A stretch of 64,000 nt of DNA from Corticimicrobacter sp040137905. Lineage in GTDB: Bacteria > Pseudomonadota > Gammaproteobacteria > Burkholderiales > Burkholderiaceae_B. Position 1 is the first letter of the stretch; each line of letters begins with the position of its first letter. The translations under genes and the position numbers were made by a program. Under the pieces are notes generated by a model, which was not told the origin of the DNA, searched no databases, and saw only the letters and a program-made list of their open reading frames with translations. The stretch lies in the NCBI RefSeq assembly GCF_040137905.1, contig NZ_JBEFDG010000027.1:50184-114183 (forward strand), in the 5' to 3' direction. Below are positions 23,719-34,027 of this stretch, one piece after another.

Positions 23719-24659
23719 TGACCCCCGCCCTGCTGCTGATCGCCAGTCTCATTCTGCTGTTGATTGCTGGCGCGCTCTGGCTGTGGCGCGTGGGTGCAGC
23801 CCAGCAGACCAGCGATGCCAGCGCACGCTTCATTGACCAGCAACTGCAGCAGCGGCGGCCACATGCGCATGCAGTGCCTTCAGGAAACGCTGCAACCATG
23901 CGCCTGCCGGCCGGCCCTACCTTCTGGCAAAGCCTGTTGCTGCAGGCCGGTCAACGCCCCAGCCTGCGGTTCTACATCATGCTGGACGGCGTACCATTGC
24001 TGCTGGCCCTTGTGGTCGGCCTGCTCGTGCATCCGCTGTCCGGACTCTTGCTGGGCCTGCTGCTGTTCGGCATCCAGTTACTGCTGTTGTGGCGCCGTGC
24101 CGCCATCCGCCGCCAGCGCATGGCAGCCCAGCTCCCGGACTTCCTTGAATCCATGGTACGACTGCTGACGATCGGCAACAGCCTGGGAGCAGCGTTCCAG
24201 TCAGCACTGCGCAATGTCGAACCACCATTGCGCGACGCACTGGATCGCATCGACAGTCTGGTGCGCTCCGGCAAGGATCTGGACAGCGCCAGCAAGCAGG
24301 TGGCCGGGCAGTACCGGATGCACGAACTGTATCTGGTCGCCGCCATCATCGGCATTGCGCTGCAATACGGCGGCCGCAGCGACCAGGTCCTGGAAAGGAT
24401 GGCCCTCTTCATGCGAGACCTGCACCAGGCGCGCCACGAGATGCGGGCACTCTCGGCAGAAACGCGCCTGTCGGCCTGGATACTGGCGATTCTGCCCCTG
24501 GCGATTGCCGCCTACACCGTCATCGTCAACGGCACGCTGTTCATGAACATGTGGCATGACCCGCTGGGCGGCAAATTGCTGCTGCTGGCCGCCTTCCTTC
24601 AGATCGCCGGCACCTGGTGGCTATACCGCCTGGCCAGGGCCATCCAGGACGAGAGATAG
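23718..24659 (+). CDS. tadB: Tad pilus inner-membrane platform protein TadB
   Basis: A 313-residue type II secretion F-like membrane protein. It has an N-terminal helix, two helices around residues 85-120, a cytoplasmic helical domain (ARLLTIGNSLGAAFQ-like segment, then LVRSGKDLDSASKQV), and two C-terminal helices. It pairs with TadC to form the platform acted on by CpaF. Confidence 0.9.
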   Translation: MTPALLLIASLILLLIAGALWLWRVGAAQQTSDASARFIDQQLQQRRPHAHAVPSGNAATMRLPAGPTFWQSLLLQAGQRPSLRFYIMLDGVPLLLALVVGLLVHPLSGLLLGLLLFGIQLLLLWRRAAIRRQRMAAQLPDFLESMVRLLTIGNSLGAAFQSALRNVEPPLRDALDRIDSLVRSGKDLDSASKQVAGQYRMHELYLVAAIIGIALQYGGRSDQVLERMALFMRDLHQARHEMRALSAETRLSAWILAILPLAIAAYTVIVNGTLFMNMWHDPLGGKLLLLAAFLQIAGTWWLYRLARAIQDER

Positions 24660-24661
24660 AC

Positions 24662-25654
24662 ATGGACTTCCTGAACCATCCCGCCATGCTCGCCGCGCTG
24701 GCTGTCGCCTGCCTGGCCATTGCCCTGCTGCTGGCCGGACTGGGGCTGCTGCAAAGACAGTGGCGGCAATGGCGGCTTGAGCGGGTCATGGATCGCACGC
24801 TGGACAGTCATCGGCACGCACGGCCGGCAGCAGCGGCCAGCACCGCACCACAGTCTCGCCTCGCCCATTTCATGGAAACCGTCACGACACTGGGCGGTCG
24901 CTGGGCACGCAGCCGCTTTGGCGACCTGTTGCTGCCGCACGAAGACAGACGATTGCTGGAACAGGGAGGCTTCGACCATCCTGCCCGCACCAAGGCCCTG
25001 TTCGTGTTCGGCCGGACTCTGCTGACACTGGGTCTGCCGCTGTTTTCCTGGCTGGCGGTGGGCCGTGTCAGCCTGATCGGCAGTGCGATACTGGGCCAGG
25101 CCGCCCTGCTGTTCGCCTGCTTTGCCCTCGGCTGGATGCTGCCCAAATGGCTACTGCTGCGTCATGTACGGGAACGGCGTGCCGCCGTCTCCCAGGAACT
25201 CCCCCTGCTGATAGACGGATTGCGGCTGCTGCAGGGCGTCGGTCTGTCGATGGATCAGAGCCTGCATGTCATCGTCGAGGATTTTGCGCCCGCCATGCCG
25301 GTACTGAGTCGAGAACTGCAACTGGCGCTGAACCAGTACGGCCATGGCCGTACCCGTGAGCAATCGCTGCAACGACTCGGCAGCGCCTTCGGCAACGACG
25401 ACCTGGCCGCCCTGTGCCGCCTGATTGCACAGGTCGATCAGCACGGCGGCGCCGTCCAGGAGCCCCTGACACGATTCAGCGCCCGCCTGCGTGAACAGCG
25501 CAAGCTCGACCTGAAGGAAAAAATAGGCCACCAGACCGTCAAGATGACGGCCGTCATGGTGCTGACGCTCATGCCTGCACTCATCATTGTCACGGGTGGT
25601 GCCGGCTTCATTGCCATCATCCGCGGGCTGGCCCGTGTCACAGGAGGTCAGTGA
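24662..25654 (+). CDS. tadC: Tad pilus inner-membrane platform protein TadC
   Basis: The likely start is the ATG at 24662, 2 bases after tadB, giving 330 residues. An N-terminal membrane helix is followed by a central pair of helices, a cytoplasmic T2SF domain (ELPLLIDGLRLLQGVGLSMDQSL) and a C-terminal hydrophobic pair (MVLTLMPALIIVTGGAGFIAI). It is the second platform subunit. Confidence 0.9.
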   Translation: MDFLNHPAMLAALAVACLAIALLLAGLGLLQRQWRQWRLERVMDRTLDSHRHARPAAAASTAPQSRLAHFMETVTTLGGRWARSRFGDLLLPHEDRRLLEQGGFDHPARTKALFVFGRTLLTLGLPLFSWLAVGRVSLIGSAILGQAALLFACFALGWMLPKWLLLRHVRERRAAVSQELPLLIDGLRLLQGVGLSMDQSLHVIVEDFAPAMPVLSRELQLALNQYGHGRTREQSLQRLGSAFGNDDLAALCRLIAQVDQHGGAVQEPLTRFSARLREQRKLDLKEKIGHQTVKMTAVMVLTLMPALIIVTGGAGFIAIIRGLARVTGGQ

Positions 25655-26551
25655 ATGACAGTCCGCTTGCCGCACACATTGCTGCTTTCATGCCTGATCG
25701 GCATATTCCTGTCCGGTTGCGGCATGTCGCAGGCCGAGAGTGCCTGGCAGTTCATGCAGGAGCAGCAGGAACAACAGGCTCAGATGCGCCGGCACGAATT
25801 CGACGAAGCCCGTCGGCAGGCCCAGGATACGCCCGCCATGCTGGTGCGCCTGATCCGGGAGAACCAGCAGCAAGGGCGCTATTTTGCGGCACTGGCCTAT
25901 ATCAATGTGCACCAGGCCCGGTTCGGCCGCACACCGGAACTGACGGCACTGGAAGCCGAATCGCTGCGCCGCACCGGGCAGATCGCGCCCAGCACGCAGG
26001 CCTACCAGGCTTTGCTGCGCACACCGCTGGCCGCCCAGGGCTGGCATGGCCTGGGCTTGCTGGCGGCAGGCAATGGTGACCTGATCCAGGCCATCGAGCA
26101 TCTGGAGCGGGCGACCGGCATGGAGCCTGCCAATCCGGAAATGCTCAATGACCTGGGCTATGCCAGACTGGCTGCCGGAGATCCTGCCGGTGCCCGTCTG
26201 CCTTTGGGACAAGCCGCCGAACTGGCTCCGGACAATCCCGTATTCCTCAGCAACATGGCCATATTGCTGCTCATGCAGAACGATCCTGCAGCCGCCAGCA
26301 GACTGATGGACCAGGCCGGGCTGGCAGAAGACACGCGGCAGCATATCCAGGACACGGCAACGCGTCTGGAGCGCATGGTGAATCGTCCCGCCACCATTGC
26401 CACCGTAACACCGGCAACTGCGCCTGCCCCCCTCAATACCAGCCTGCCAGACACTGTATCTGGAGAGCCTGCCCAGCCGTCCACACCGCCTCAAAACACG
26501 GGCCTGGCACTGGGTTCACTGCTGGAACGCTTCTCCCGCCCCTCCCCCTGA
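25655..26551 (+). CDS. tadD: TadD-like TPR lipoprotein
   Basis: A 298-residue protein with lipobox LSGC (lipidated C22), a Gln/Glu-rich coiled segment, then tetratricopeptide repeats (LNDLGYARLAAGDPAGARLPLGQAAELAPDNP is the clearest), and a disordered proline/threonine tail. TadD is a pilotin-like factor for secretin assembly. The start immediately follows the tadC stop. Confidence 0.85.
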   Translation: MTVRLPHTLLLSCLIGIFLSGCGMSQAESAWQFMQEQQEQQAQMRRHEFDEARRQAQDTPAMLVRLIRENQQQGRYFAALAYINVHQARFGRTPELTALEAESLRRTGQIAPSTQAYQALLRTPLAAQGWHGLGLLAAGNGDLIQAIEHLERATGMEPANPEMLNDLGYARLAAGDPAGARLPLGQAAELAPDNPVFLSNMAILLLMQNDPAAASRLMDQAGLAEDTRQHIQDTATRLERMVNRPATIATVTPATAPAPLNTSLPDTVSGEPAQPSTPPQNTGLALGSLLERFSRPSP

Positions 26552-26575
26552 CCGCCTTGCCCCAGGAGAACAGAC

Positions 26576-26998
26576 ATGACTTGCGCCCCTTACAGACTAC
26601 CGGCTGCCGCCCTGCTGGCAGCGCTCTGGCTCGGCCTTTCCGGCGTACAGCAGGTATACGCCCAGCCCTCCAATCAAAATCCAGAAAGCACAGGGCCTTC
26701 GGCCACTACCGGCACCAGTGCGCCCGAGCGTCCCGTGGTGCGTAGAATCGTCGCGCCAGGGCAGGCGGCAGACACTACGCAACCCGGTTCGGCCAGCGCA
26801 ACGGTGGCAACACCGGGGCGTTCACCTGCCATCGGAGAAACGACACGACGCCTGCTGGCGGCGCAGGCCAACCCCGACCGGCCAGGGTCTCACCTGCCCA
26901 TTCTGGGTGCCACGGCACAACTGAGCTGGCAACGCTATCTGGACAGTTTCCGCCAGCCACTGCCGGAATGGTTCGATGAGCGGCTCGAAAAAGACTGA
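26576..26998 (+). CDS. DUF3613 protein of Tad clusters
   Basis: A 140-residue exported protein with a signal peptide ending VYAQ, a low-complexity middle, and a C-terminal domain with IGETTRRLLAAQ and LPILGATAQLSWQRYLDSFRQPLPEWF, matching what I recall of DUF3613. This small family is found next to Tad genes in Burkholderiales. Its molecular role is unknown. Its 3' end overlaps the next frame by 23 bases. Confidence 0.75.
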   Translation: MTCAPYRLPAAALLAALWLGLSGVQQVYAQPSNQNPESTGPSATTGTSAPERPVVRRIVAPGQAADTTQPGSASATVATPGRSPAIGETTRRLLAAQANPDRPGSHLPILGATAQLSWQRYLDSFRQPLPEWFDERLEKD

Positions 26999-29207
26999 GC
27001 CCTGCGCCATGAGGATCTCGCCACGGCCTGCCCGCACGGGCAATGCACACCATGGATACCAGCGCGGCTCAGTCCTGCTGCCGGCTGCAGCCTCGATCCT
27101 GGTGGGCCTGGTCCTGCTCGGCACGGCACACCTTGCCTACCTGTTCTACATGAAGCGGGAACTCCAGAACGCAGCCGATATGGCCGCACTGAGCGGCGTA
27201 CAAATGTTGCGTCCGGCCCAGCCTGGCAATTGCGCTGCCGCGATCGAAACCGCCCAGGCAACCCTGGCGGCACAACCGGCCCTGCAGAACGCCGGTGACG
27301 TCGAAACCGATATTGCCTGCGGCGTATGGGATCCGACCACGCCCAGCACGGCCGTTGAACCGGCCCAGCAAGCGCTGCACTTCAGCCCGGCGGACAACGC
27401 CCCCGGTCAGGCCGTCTATGTATCGCTGCGCAGCAACATACCTGCTTTCGTACCGCTGATGCAGACTGCTGCCCTCCAGGCAAAAGCCATCGCCCGCCTC
27501 GAACCTGGCGAACCGCTGGCGGCCTTCAGTGTCAGCCCGCAGTTGCTGGCCCTGGACGACGGCCTGCTCACCAACCTGCTGGCCAGTATCGGCGCAGACC
27601 TGCGAGGCACCACTGTCGCCGATCGCAACGGCCTGGCCAACGTCATGCTGACACCGGCAGGCCTGCTTCAGGCTCTGGGCATAGCCCTGCCCGCAGACCT
27701 GACCGTCGCCAGCCTGAACGAACTGCTGGCACTCGATAGTGTGGCGCGGGTCGGCGGTGCCGAACTGCTGCGCGCCGCACTGGAACTCGCCCGCAACGGA
27801 GGCTCGAACCCAGCTCCCGGCAGCGAGCTGACAACAGTCCAGCTCTCCCTGCTGGAAAACCTGATCGATGCGCTGGTCGTCGCCGACCCCGTCATTCAGC
27901 TTGGCAGCCTCGCCAATGGCCCGCGCGGCCTGTTCGCCCACATCAACGCAGACGATCCGAATGCCGCCCTGAATACCAGGATATCGCTGGGCAGCATCGT
28001 CGACAGCGTGCTGGCCTTTGCGACACGAGAAAGGGCGATCGATGTGCCTGCCGAACTCAACCTGCTGGGCGTACTGCGTGGTTCCGTCAAGATCGGTATC
28101 ATCGAGCCTCCCTCCATCGGTATAGGCGGAGCCGGTACGACGGCCTATGGAGCCCAGATCCGCGCCTTCGTCGAACTCTGCGCCAGCCTCGGCAATTGCT
28201 CGACAACCGGCGGCGGCATGGTCCCGGCAGGACTGCTCGACCTGGGCGTACACATCCCGATCGGACTGGAACTCGTCACCGGTCACGGTACGCTCGACAG
28301 CCTGTGCGAAGAATACGATGAGCAAGGCCAGGCGCTCGCCCGGATCACCGTCCAGGCCAGCCTGGCCAATGCCTGCATCGGCAACATCAGCGCCAGCGAC
28401 GTTTTCTCGACCAGCTTCAGTTGTCGCACTCCGCTGGATAGCAAGGAGTTGCTGCGCCTGCGCCTGCTGGGCCACAACCTGCTGTCACTCAACACATCCA
28501 TATCGGGCATCGCGCTGGAAGATGTCTCGACCGTCACCCTGGCAGCAGGCGAGACCGCCGATGTGCCGACAAACGGCAATGCACTGGCCATCGGCACGAC
28601 CCTGGCCAACCTGACGGACGAACTGCTGGCCAGCCTGGCAGGAAAAACCCCGGCCAATGGTTCCGGCACCCGGCCTGGAGCACAGCAGATATGGAACGAA
28701 ACCTTGGCCGAAGAAGGCTGCAACCCAGGCGATGACAAAGTTACGCGCCCATTTAATCGCCAGGAATACGAATGCCGGAAAATCGTCGAAACCAAGGCGC
28801 TGGAAAAGATCGAAACCGGCCTGAACGGGCTGATCGGCAATATCGTCGATAACCTGCTCAGGCTTGATCTACTGAACCTCGTCGGCGACCTGTTGGGGGA
28901 CCTGCTAGGAGCCCTTCTTCCAACAGACAAATGTGCTGGCACCACGCTCAGCGGCATCCTTCCGATTTATTCCGGCACGGCATCCGGCTGTGTCGACAAG
29001 CTCAACAGCGTACTGCAGAAAACAAACAACCAGACCGGCGTGCCCTTGTTGCTGCAGATCGTGCTCGACATCCTGCGCGCGCCCCTGGATGCCCTGGGGC
29101 AGACCCTGGCCAACCTGCTGAACACCCTCGGCATCAACCTCGGTCAGGTCCGGACAGAACTGATCTCGCTCGAATGCGGTCGCCCGCGCGCGCAACTCGT
29201 GCACTGA
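26976..29207 (+). CDS. tadG: TadG-like pilus assembly protein (large variant)
   Basis: A 743-residue protein with the TadG opening QRGSVLLPAAASILVGLVLLGTAHLAYLFYMKRELQNAADMAALSG (one membrane helix and the conserved N-A-A-D-A-A segment) and a long extracytoplasmic part. Leucine/glycine-rich stretches (LLGDLLGALL, LLNTLGINLGQ) occur near the end, and cysteines are paired across the second half. No von Willebrand MIDAS motif is evident. Two starts are possible, the ATG at 26976 overlapping DUF3613 or the ATG at 27009. Neither has a good ribosome site, so translation is probably coupled. Confidence 0.8.
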   Translation: MSGSKKTEPCAMRISPRPARTGNAHHGYQRGSVLLPAAASILVGLVLLGTAHLAYLFYMKRELQNAADMAALSGVQMLRPAQPGNCAAAIETAQATLAAQPALQNAGDVETDIACGVWDPTTPSTAVEPAQQALHFSPADNAPGQAVYVSLRSNIPAFVPLMQTAALQAKAIARLEPGEPLAAFSVSPQLLALDDGLLTNLLASIGADLRGTTVADRNGLANVMLTPAGLLQALGIALPADLTVASLNELLALDSVARVGGAELLRAALELARNGGSNPAPGSELTTVQLSLLENLIDALVVADPVIQLGSLANGPRGLFAHINADDPNAALNTRISLGSIVDSVLAFATRERAIDVPAELNLLGVLRGSVKIGIIEPPSIGIGGAGTTAYGAQIRAFVELCASLGNCSTTGGGMVPAGLLDLGVHIPIGLELVTGHGTLDSLCEEYDEQGQALARITVQASLANACIGNISASDVFSTSFSCRTPLDSKELLRLRLLGHNLLSLNTSISGIALEDVSTVTLAAGETADVPTNGNALAIGTTLANLTDELLASLAGKTPANGSGTRPGAQQIWNETLAEEGCNPGDDKVTRPFNRQEYECRKIVETKALEKIETGLNGLIGNIVDNLLRLDLLNLVGDLLGDLLGALLPTDKCAGTTLSGILPIYSGTASGCVDKLNSVLQKTNNQTGVPLLLQIVLDILRAPLDALGQTLANLLNTLGINLGQVRTELISLECGRPRAQLVH

Positions 29208-29213
29208 CAAAAA

Positions 29214-30647
<1,434 letters not shown>

Positions 30648-30704
30648 TTTATGTATCATCTTGCTTTCAGGTGTTTCCAACCACGATATCTCGGGATTTC
30701 CGGC

Positions 30705-31460
30705 ATGAAAAACCACGGCATCCGCCCGGCGCTGCTCGCCCTGGCCATCATCAGCATTCCCCTGGGCGGCTGCGCCCAGGCACAGGACAGCCGCCCGGCT
30801 GATGCGCCTGTAGTACGCCAGGTCGACAGCGCGGCTACGCCTGATACCGGCGGCAGCACGACCGAAGTCGTTGCGCAGCAGGATACGGCAGCACCGGTCC
30901 TCGCCCAGCCTGAGATCCGCACCCCGGCCGCCGAGCATACCCTGGCCAACGAACTGCAACGCCTCATCCAGGCCGGCCAGGTGCACGAATTGCGCACGGC
31001 CTACAACGGCCAATTCGGTGCCAGCCTGCTGTTCCAGCCCGCCGACCTGCGCTATTACGTTGCGCTGTTCCAACAGAAGAATTTCTGGCGCGTGATCCGC
31101 ACCGATGATTTTGCACAGGCCGAAAACACCTACCGCAATTTCAGCCGGCAAACCGTCGAACTGGCCCAGCCCGACATCGAGCGCATCCGCTTCGAGGCCG
31201 AATACGCCCACACCGAGCGGCAACTGGCAGCCAGCAGCACCGAACTCAGCAATCTGCAGAATGACCTGGCCACGCAGCGCCTGCAGGAGCGCAGCATCGC
31301 CGCCCAGCAGGCCCAGGCTCGCCAGGAGGCAGATCGTCTGAATAGCCAGCAACAGGAAGCCCGCCAGCAACTGCGGGCACTGCAACGCCAGATCGAAGCG
31401 CTGGAAGCCCAGCAGAATGCCGATACCGCGGCCAGCGGCAACCGCGCGAACCGGAAATGA
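30705..31460 (+). CDS. DUF2968 coiled-coil lipoprotein
   Basis: The start at 30705 (MKNHGIRP) places a lipoprotein signal with lipobox LGGC (C23) at the N-terminus. The 251-residue product has a disordered linker, then LQRLIQAGQVHELRTAYNGQFGASLLF and YYVALFQQKNFWRVI, hallmarks of DUF2968. A long Gln/Ala/Glu-rich coiled coil runs through residues about 155-245. The function of the family is unknown. It follows the activator gene and may be the last member of the Tad regulon. Confidence 0.75.
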   Translation: MKNHGIRPALLALAIISIPLGGCAQAQDSRPADAPVVRQVDSAATPDTGGSTTEVVAQQDTAAPVLAQPEIRTPAAEHTLANELQRLIQAGQVHELRTAYNGQFGASLLFQPADLRYYVALFQQKNFWRVIRTDDFAQAENTYRNFSRQTVELAQPDIERIRFEAEYAHTERQLAASSTELSNLQNDLATQRLQERSIAAQQAQARQEADRLNSQQQEARQQLRALQRQIEALEAQQNADTAASGNRANRK

Positions 31461-31562
31461 TGTAGCCAGCCACAGCAGCACAGCCCCACACTTGCCGCCC
31501 AGGAAGCAGTGGGGCAACCGACGACAAAAAATACCCCACGCTTGTCGCTACGCTCCGGCGCT

Positions 31563-31582
31563 GCCCCCAAGGGGTGCTTTTT
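31563..31582 (+). terminator. Hairpin with T tract after the DUF2968 gene
   Basis: GC-CCCC and GGGG-T-GC pair around AA and are followed by TTTTT. The preceding bases (CGCTTGTCGCTACGCTCCGGCG) have the look of an intergenic repeat common in Bordetella-type genomes. No second copy was noticed in this window. Confidence 0.6.
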
Positions 31583-31648
31583 GTCCGGGGGGCGACCCGG
31601 CAACAAAAAACTTGCCTGACAGCCTGCTTTGTGGTTGACTATCGCCTT

Positions 31649-31768
31649 ATGAACAAGCCAGCGATCCTCTCCATCGACACCCGTGCGCATGCAGCCGCAC
31701 GGGCTGGCTTGCGTGCCACCGCCGCACAACTGCTATCCCTATCCCTAGCGATCGGGGGCCGGGCCTAG
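31649..31768 (+). CDS. Probable leader peptide of leuA
   Basis: A 39-codon frame, MNKPAILSID...QLLSLSLAIGGRA, ends 166 bases before leuA. Near its end it has four leucine codons within six (CTG CTA TCC CTA TCC CTA). Three are the CTA codon, which is scarce in the long GC-rich genes around it. This is the arrangement of attenuation leaders that sense charged tRNA-Leu. It has no strong Shine-Dalgarno. A hairpin follows directly. Confidence 0.6.
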   Translation: MNKPAILSIDTRAHAAARAGLRATAAQLLSLSLAIGGRA

Positions 31769-31793
31769 TGCCCTGTGGCAGTCCGGCCACCCC
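31754..31793 (+). terminator. Attenuator-like hairpin in the leuA leader
   Basis: GGG-GGCCGG pairs with CCGGCC-A-CCCC (one bulged A), with an inner TGCC/GGCA pair in the loop. It begins inside the leader peptide's last codons and is followed by a pyrimidine-rich stretch (GTCTTG, then CGTCTTTTC near 31810). A ribosome stalled at the leucine codons would prevent or reshape it. Confidence 0.45.
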
Positions 31794-31934
31794 GTCTTGC
31801 CACGCGTCTTTTCATTCCCCGATTTCGTTTTATCGCCTGCACACACAGGCTCCGCCATGGTGGTCGTGCGCCGTCCCATCCAGACGTGATGCGCGCCCTG
31901 CCATTGCCGGTCTTACCATCTGACTGAGGTTCCC

Positions 31935-33650
31935 ATGCTCGCCCATCCGGAGAAAAAGTACATCCCCTTCCAGCCGTTCGCACAGGACTACGCCGAACGC
32001 ACCTGGCCCAGCCGCCGCATCAGCCATCCGCCCATCTGGATGAGCACCGACCTGCGCGACGGTAACCAGGCGCTGATCGAACCGATGAGCGTCGAGCGCA
32101 AGCTGCGCTTCTTCGACCAGTTGATCCGGATCGGCTTCAAGGAAATCGAGGTCGGCTTTCCCTCCGCCTCGCAGACCGACTTCGATTTCGTGCGTCGGCT
32201 GGTCGATGAAAAGCGCATTCCCGACGATGTCACCATCATTGTCCTGACCCAGGCCCGCGAAGACCTGATCGCCCGCACTGTCGAGTCCGTCGCCGGTGCC
32301 CGGCAGGCCATGGTTCACATGTACAACGCCGTGGCCCCCGCCTTCCGCCGCATCGTCTTCAACATGAGCAAGGACGAAGTCAGGCAGATTGCTGTCCAGG
32401 GCACGCAGTGGGTCAAGCAGTACACCAGCCGCCACCCCGAAACCCAATGGCGCTATGAGTACTCGCCCGAAGTCTTCAGCACCGCCGAGCCCGAGTTCGC
32501 ACTCGAGGTCTGCAACGCCGTCGGCAAGACCTGGGGAGCCACGCCCGACAACAAGATTGTCTACAACCTGCCGGCCACCATCGAGGCCACGACGCCCAAT
32601 CTCTATGCGGACCAGATCGAGTGGATGCACCGCAACCTCGACAACCGCGACAGCGTCATCCTCAGCGTGCATCCCCACAACGACCGGGGCACCGCCGTGG
32701 CAGCCGCCGAGTTCGCCATGATGGCCGGAGCCGACCGTGTCGAGGGCTGCCTGTTCGGCAGCGGTGAACGCACCGGCAACGTCGACCTCGTCACACTGGC
32801 GCTCAACCTGTACACCCAGGGCATCCATCCCGGCCTCGACTTCTCCGACATCGACGAAGTCCGCCGCTGCGCCGAGTACTGCAACCAGTTGCCGGTACAC
32901 CCGCGCCATCCCTATGCCGGTGATCTGGTCTTCACCGCGTTCTCCGGTTCGCACCAGGACGCCATCAAGAAAGGCTTTGCCAAACAGGATCCCGACGGCG
33001 TCTGGGAAGTTCCCTACCTGCCCATCGATCCTGCCGACCTGGGCCGCAGCTACGATGCCGTGATCCGCGTCAACAGCCAGTCGGGCAAGGGCGGCGTGTC
33101 CTACCTGCTCGAACAGGAGCACGGCCTGGTCCTGCCGCGTCGCCTGCAGATCGAATTCAGCCGCGCCATCCAGAAGGTGTCCGACGAAACCGGCCGCGAA
33201 GTCACGGCCGAGAATGTCTACGATGTATTCCAGAGCGAATACCTGGGCCAGCATGCCCCCTGGAAGCTGATCCGCCACCGCATCGCCGGCACGCCGGAAG
33301 CGGGCGAAGGCCGCCAGTTCCGCATTGAAGTCGATCTCGAGCACGACGGCCAGCCGGTCACCGTCACCGGCGAAGGCGACGGTGCCATCTCGGCCTTCGT
33401 CGCAGCCCTGAACCTGCCCATCCGCATCATGGACTACCATGAACATGCCATCGGCACCGGTGCCGACACACGCGCCGCCAGCTATGTCGAGCTGCGCCTG
33501 GGCGAATCGGCCACCGGCTTCGGCGTGGGCGTGAACCGCGATATCGTGACGGCATCGTTCCACGCCGTACTGAGCGCCGTCAACCGCCACCTGGGCCAGG
33601 AAACCACCGACGCAGACATCGCCGCCACGGCAGATGCCTCGGCGGCCTGA
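31935..33650 (+). CDS. leuA: 2-isopropylmalate synthase
   Basis: A 571-residue long-form (type 2) LeuA that condenses acetyl-CoA with 2-oxoisovalerate as the first committed step of leucine synthesis. The catalytic TIM barrel is marked by MSTDLRDGNQALIEPM, with the metal ligand aspartate, and by the SVHPHNDRGTAVAA metal-binding histidines. The C-terminal regulatory domain (about 430-555) is the leucine-feedback part. No other leu genes are adjacent. The attenuation-like leader upstream fits regulation by leucine supply. Confidence 0.96.
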   Translation: MLAHPEKKYIPFQPFAQDYAERTWPSRRISHPPIWMSTDLRDGNQALIEPMSVERKLRFFDQLIRIGFKEIEVGFPSASQTDFDFVRRLVDEKRIPDDVTIIVLTQAREDLIARTVESVAGARQAMVHMYNAVAPAFRRIVFNMSKDEVRQIAVQGTQWVKQYTSRHPETQWRYEYSPEVFSTAEPEFALEVCNAVGKTWGATPDNKIVYNLPATIEATTPNLYADQIEWMHRNLDNRDSVILSVHPHNDRGTAVAAAEFAMMAGADRVEGCLFGSGERTGNVDLVTLALNLYTQGIHPGLDFSDIDEVRRCAEYCNQLPVHPRHPYAGDLVFTAFSGSHQDAIKKGFAKQDPDGVWEVPYLPIDPADLGRSYDAVIRVNSQSGKGGVSYLLEQEHGLVLPRRLQIEFSRAIQKVSDETGREVTAENVYDVFQSEYLGQHAPWKLIRHRIAGTPEAGEGRQFRIEVDLEHDGQPVTVTGEGDGAISAFVAALNLPIRIMDYHEHAIGTGADTRAASYVELRLGESATGFGVGVNRDIVTASFHAVLSAVNRHLGQETTDADIAATADASAA

Positions 33651-33751
33651 GCGCCCCAGATGACTGTTCCCGGTGTTCCTGGCGCAACCCGCGCCCCGAC
33701 ACCCGCCGATGCCTTGCGCCACAAGCGCAAAGCGCATCGGGCCGTCAGCCC

Positions 33752-34027
33752 ATGAACGCGACCGCGCCCCTGTCCTGCCGCGATGACTGCGGCGCGTGCT
33801 GCATCGCCCCGTCGATTACCAGCCCGATCCCCGGCATGCCTGACGGCAAGCCCGCTGGCGTGCGCTGCATCCAGCTCGACGCCAGCCATCGCTGCCTGAT
33901 CTTCGGTCAGCCAGAACGGCCCGCCTTCTGTGGCGGCCTCCAGCCTGCGACCGACATGTGTGGGCCGCATCGCGAATACGCCATCCGATGGCTCGGTGAT
34001 CTGGAGCGGGCCACCGCGCCAGCCTGA
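33752..34027 (+). CDS. YkgJ-family cysteine cluster protein
   Basis: A 91-residue protein with the N-terminal cluster C-x3-C-x2-CC (residues 9-17) and further cysteines at about 39, 48, 60 and 70. The spacing matches the YkgJ/CxxCxxCC family thought to bind zinc or an iron-sulfur cluster. Function is unknown. It converges with the MFS gene on the other strand with no gap. Confidence 0.8.
   Translation: MNATAPLSCRDDCGACCIAPSITSPIPGMPDGKPAGVRCIQLDASHRCLIFGQPERPAFCGGLQPATDMCGPHREYAIRWLGDLERATAPA

Noticed and set aside
31480..31620. A repeat-like stretch that might be part of a mobile element
   Set aside because: Only one copy was seen in the window, with no flanking repeats or transposase. Treated as an ordinary intergenic repeat plus terminator.
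31830..33737. A 635-codon open frame opposite leuA
   Set aside because: Antisense shadow of a clear 2-isopropylmalate synthase gene, with no domain of its own and no ribosome site.
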